A DNA stretch of 64,000 nt from CAWDDA01 sp963813345 (GTDB lineage Bacteria > Acidobacteriota > Blastocatellia > RBC074), in contig CAWEYR010000028.1 of assembly GCA_963813345.1 (NCBI GenBank), positions 372,001-436,000 on the forward strand, given 5' to 3'. Both the position numbers and the translations under genes were made by a program. This document shows positions 61,461 to 64,000 of this stretch, in pieces (the first letter of the stretch is position 1; every line of letters begins with the position of its first letter). The notes beneath the pieces are model-generated. The model searched no databases. It worked only from the letters and a program-made list of their open reading frames with translations, and had not been told where the DNA came from.

Positions 61461-64000
61461 ATGAGTGGCAGAAACAAAAGGAATAACCCTACTCCCGATG
61501 GGCATCGCCTTCTGGCGGCGATGGTGGAATCGGCCAACGACGCAATTATTGGTCTCACGCCCGACCGGAAGATAATCGCGTGGAATTCCAGCGCCCAAAA
61601 ACTCTTCGGCTACTCCGCCGAGGAGGCCTTGGGCCAGGACATTTCGCTTCTCGTTCCCCCAGGTCGGGATCAGGAGCTGGAACAGCTTTACGGCGAAACT
61701 AGTTCCGGCAGGACGGTCGATCAATTCGAGACCGTACGGCAGCGCAAAGACGGAAGCCTGGTCGACGTTTCGATCAGCGTGTCTCCGATCCTCGATGAGG
61801 CTGGCAACATCATCGGAGGCGCGGCGATCATGCGTGACATCACGCGGCGCAAGCGCGCTGAAGAAGCCTTGCGAGTCAGCGAAGAGCGGTTCGCCCGGGC
61901 GTTTATGGCTAATCCACAGCCAATGTCGATCACTACGCTGTCAGAAAGCCGATTCATCGATGTCAATGACAGCTTCCTTGAGGTCAGTGGCTACACGCGC
62001 GAAGAAGTCATCGGACGCACTTCGCTCGATCTCGGTATGTGGGACACGCCAACAGCGCGCACCGATTTCGTCAGGGAGCTCGAGAACCACGGTGTCGCCC
62101 GCAACCTCGAATTGAGAATGCGAACAAGGCGCGGCGACGTACGCGTGCTTCTTTCTTCGGCCGATCTCATCGAAATCGATGGACAGCGATGCATTCTCTT
62201 TGCTTCAAGTGACATTACCGAACGGAAGCTCGCTGAAGAACAGGTAAGTTTGCTGCAAACAATCACGATGGAGGTGGCGGCGGCAAGCGATGTCTCGTCG
62301 GCGCTCGAAGTTGTGCTTAGTCGAGTGTGCGAAAGGACCGGTTGGGCTATCGGGCAGGCTTGGATCCCAGCCGCCGACGGAGAGACTCTGGAGTGTGACC
62401 GGGCGTGGTTTTCGAATGTCAGTGGTCTTGAAGGGTTCAGATCGATATCGGAAGCGACAAGGTTTATTCCCGGAGTGGGTCTTCCGGGGCGTGTCTGGTC
62501 ATCGAAGCAGCCTGCGTGGATTCAGGATGTCACGGTAGATCAGAATTTTCCCCGCGCGGCTGTTGCAGAAAAGGAGGGGCTCAAAGCCGCAGTGGGAATA
62601 CCCATTCTGTCCGGCAAAGACGTGACAGCGGTGATCGAGTTCTATGTTCGTGAGCCACGTCGCGAAGACGAGCGACTTGTGAAGCTGATTTCCGCAGTTG
62701 CCGCGGGCCTGGGTCTGGTGATCGCGCGCAAGAAAGTCGAGCATAGCGTGCTGCAGGAAAGGAACTTCTCCAACATCACTCTCGACAGCCTTCCAGGAGT
62801 TTTCTATCACTATGACGATCAGGGCCGCTTTCTGCGGTGGAACAAGAACTTTGAACGTGTCACGGGTTACACGCCCGAAGAGATTGCTCGCTTGCACCCG
62901 TTGGACTTCTTTGGGCCCGATGACAGGGCTTTGGTTGGAGAGCGGATCGGAGAGGTGTTCGCGAAAGGTGAATCGAGCGTGGAGGCCGGCTTTCTCTGCA
63001 AGGATGGACGGACGATTCCTTATTACTTCACCGGTCACCGGGTTGATATCGATGGCAGGCCGTACCTTGTAGGAATGGGAATTGACATATCGGAACGCAT
63101 ACATACTGAGGAGGCCTTGCGCAGGACGCAGGCAGAACTGGCTCATGTCTCGAGGGTCACAACGATGGGCGAGCTGGCTGCATCTATCGCCCACGAAATC
63201 AACCAGCCACTCGGCGCTATTGTTGGCAACGCTGACATCTGTTTGCACTGGCTGAAAGAGAGCAACCCGAATCTCGACGAGGTGCGCGAGGCACTTTCGG
63301 ACATCGTGAGCGACGGCCACCGAGCCACCGAAGTTATTTCGCGGGTTCGCAGCCTGGCGCGAAAGAGTCCTCCACAGAAAATGCAACTTGACCTGAAAGA
63401 AGTAGTCACTGAAGTGCTCGCGCTTGTCGGCCACGAGGCGCAAGGCAAGGGAGTAACGCTACGAGCCGAGCCAAACGAAGACCAACCGATTGTGCAGGGT
63501 GATCGCGTTCAGCTCCAGCAGGTCCTCATAAACCTGGTGATGAATGGAATGGACGCTATGTCGGCTGTCCAGGATCGCGAACGGGTACTGGCCGTTTCGA
63601 CCAGTTGGGTCGATGGTGGTGGAGCGCTGGTCGAAGTTCGGGATACCGGAATGGGGATCGCCCCGGACGAGGCTGAACAATTGTTTAAGGCGTTCCACAC
63701 TACAAAGTCCGGTGGGATGGGCATGGGACTTGCCATCAGCAGGTCTATTGTCGAGGCGCATGGCGGCCGCCTGTGGGCTACAGCCAATGAGGGTCCGGGC
63801 GCAACATTTCAGTTCACGTTACCGCCGCATGTCAGCAGCCGGCGGAAAGGCGGGACGATGAACAAGACACCGCCCGTTACTGAACCCGTAGTACTGATCG
63901 TTGACGATGACGCTTCATTCCGGACGTTTCTTTCACGGCTGGTGAGCACTGTGGGGCTGAAATCGTTGACTTTTGCCACAGCCGATGAGTTTCTTCGCAG
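61461..64000 (+). CDS. Hybrid PAS/GAF sensor histidine kinase with receiver, partial at window end
   Basis: An open frame of 846 codons with no stop before the window ends. Domains in order: PAS (about 18-130, MVESANDAIIGLTPDRKIIA), PAS (150-260, FMANPQPMSITTLS), GAF (about 270-425, IGQAWIPAADGETLECDRAW), PAS (440-550, LDSLPGVFYHYDDQGRFLRW), and HisKA with phospho-His578 in AASIAHEINQPLGA. Then HATPase boxes (LINLVMNGMDAM, DTGMGIAPD, GGMGMGLAIS), and from about residue 800 a receiver (VVLIVDDDASFRTF). No membrane helix is present, so it senses an internal signal. The receiver may be a fused gene: an ATG (MNKTPPV) lies at the junction, and FixJ-type regulators often follow such kinases. Confidence 0.88.
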   Translation, partial: MSGRNKRNNPTPDGHRLLAAMVESANDAIIGLTPDRKIIAWNSSAQKLFGYSAEEALGQDISLLVPPGRDQELEQLYGETSSGRTVDQFETVRQRKDGSLVDVSISVSPILDEAGNIIGGAAIMRDITRRKRAEEALRVSEERFARAFMANPQPMSITTLSESRFIDVNDSFLEVSGYTREEVIGRTSLDLGMWDTPTARTDFVRELENHGVARNLELRMRTRRGDVRVLLSSADLIEIDGQRCILFASSDITERKLAEEQVSLLQTITMEVAAASDVSSALEVVLSRVCERTGWAIGQAWIPAADGETLECDRAWFSNVSGLEGFRSISEATRFIPGVGLPGRVWSSKQPAWIQDVTVDQNFPRAAVAEKEGLKAAVGIPILSGKDVTAVIEFYVREPRREDERLVKLISAVAAGLGLVIARKKVEHSVLQERNFSNITLDSLPGVFYHYDDQGRFLRWNKNFERVTGYTPEEIARLHPLDFFGPDDRALVGERIGEVFAKGESSVEAGFLCKDGRTIPYYFTGHRVDIDGRPYLVGMGIDISERIHTEEALRRTQAELAHVSRVTTMGELAASIAHEINQPLGAIVGNADICLHWLKESNPNLDEVREALSDIVSDGHRATEVISRVRSLARKSPPQKMQLDLKEVVTEVLALVGHEAQGKGVTLRAEPNEDQPIVQGDRVQLQQVLINLVMNGMDAMSAVQDRERVLAVSTSWVDGGGALVEVRDTGMGIAPDEAEQLFKAFHTTKSGGMGMGLAISRSIVEAHGGRLWATANEGPGATFQFTLPPHVSSRRKGGTMNKTPPVTEPVVLIVDDDASFRTFLSRLVSTVGLKSLTFATADEFLR

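Overview
The window looks like a chromosomal piece of an Acidobacteriota genome, most likely of the Blastocatellia type. This is inferred from gene content and not from a marker gene. The evidence is three very large Oar-like TonB-dependent receptors with an N-terminal carboxypeptidase-regulatory domain and no SusD partner, a VWFA protein of the kind common in acidobacteria, a remnant of an acidobacterial-type MacB/FtsX permease, DUF1080 and gluconolactonase-like secreted proteins, PSD1-type cytochrome modules, and moderately GC-rich DNA with many intergenic palindromes.

Layout. 1-6.1 kb is an accessory island: a frameshifted IS110 transposase, several very small genes (one a 40-residue zinc ribbon), and a decayed restriction-modification pair whose nuclease belongs to the XhoI/PaeR7I family, bracketed by two imperfect direct repeats. 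6.35-9.8 kb is an intact phosphate-signalling operon (phoU, phoB-like, phoR-like) followed by dut. 9.9-16 kb holds a PQQ-type quinoprotein, two secreted proteins, and a secreted haem-motif/terpene-cyclase-toroid protein. 15.4-19.4 kb is a minus-strand run of two enoyl-CoA hydratases, an MgtC-DJ-1 fusion and an amino-acid permease. 19.7-27.4 kb holds a secreted protein, an S9 peptidase, a GNAT enzyme, a DUF1080 protein, an MscS channel and a VWFA protein.

27.7-36.6 kb is a carbohydrate-type locus: an SDR divergent from two TonB receptors, with two palindromic operators and a near-consensus promoter between them. 36.7-38.5 kb pairs an AhpD-like protein with a divergent sigma-54 activator, and a good -24/-12 promoter lies upstream of the AhpD gene. 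38.8-42.7 kb holds a cupin, a secreted unknown and a remarkable cytochrome-ankyrin-cytochrome-toroid protein. 43-45.8 kb holds a TetR regulator with its own operator, a Tat-exported gluconolactonase-like protein and a VapBC-type pair with operators. 46-50.2 kb is a third TonB receptor whose promoter again carries an operator in the -35/-10 spacer. 50.3-53.5 kb holds a class V aminotransferase, a nucleotidyltransferase pair and a VOC protein.

53.9-57.9 kb is a three-gene export/sugar-acid block (enolase-superfamily enzyme, DUF2891, Gfo/Idh/MocA) flanked by a 69-bp direct repeat copied from the start of an ECF sigma gene. 58-61.1 kb holds that ECF sigma factor, a double zinc-finger anti-sigma factor, CHAT and permease remnants, and a secreted coiled-coil protein. 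The window closes with tRNA-Met and a hybrid PAS/GAF histidine kinase running off the end.

Two properties colour everything. First, at least twenty conserved genes or gene parts are broken by single-base indels, often next to G or A runs, while neighbouring genes are clean. Either the assembly carries indel errors or many genes are decaying. Genes with an otherwise complete domain order are therefore listed as CDS with the break noted. Second, almost every operon border carries a long near-perfect palindrome. At least six palindrome families can be told apart, several present more than once. No CRISPR array, prophage or recognised anti-phage system beyond the restriction-modification remnant was seen.
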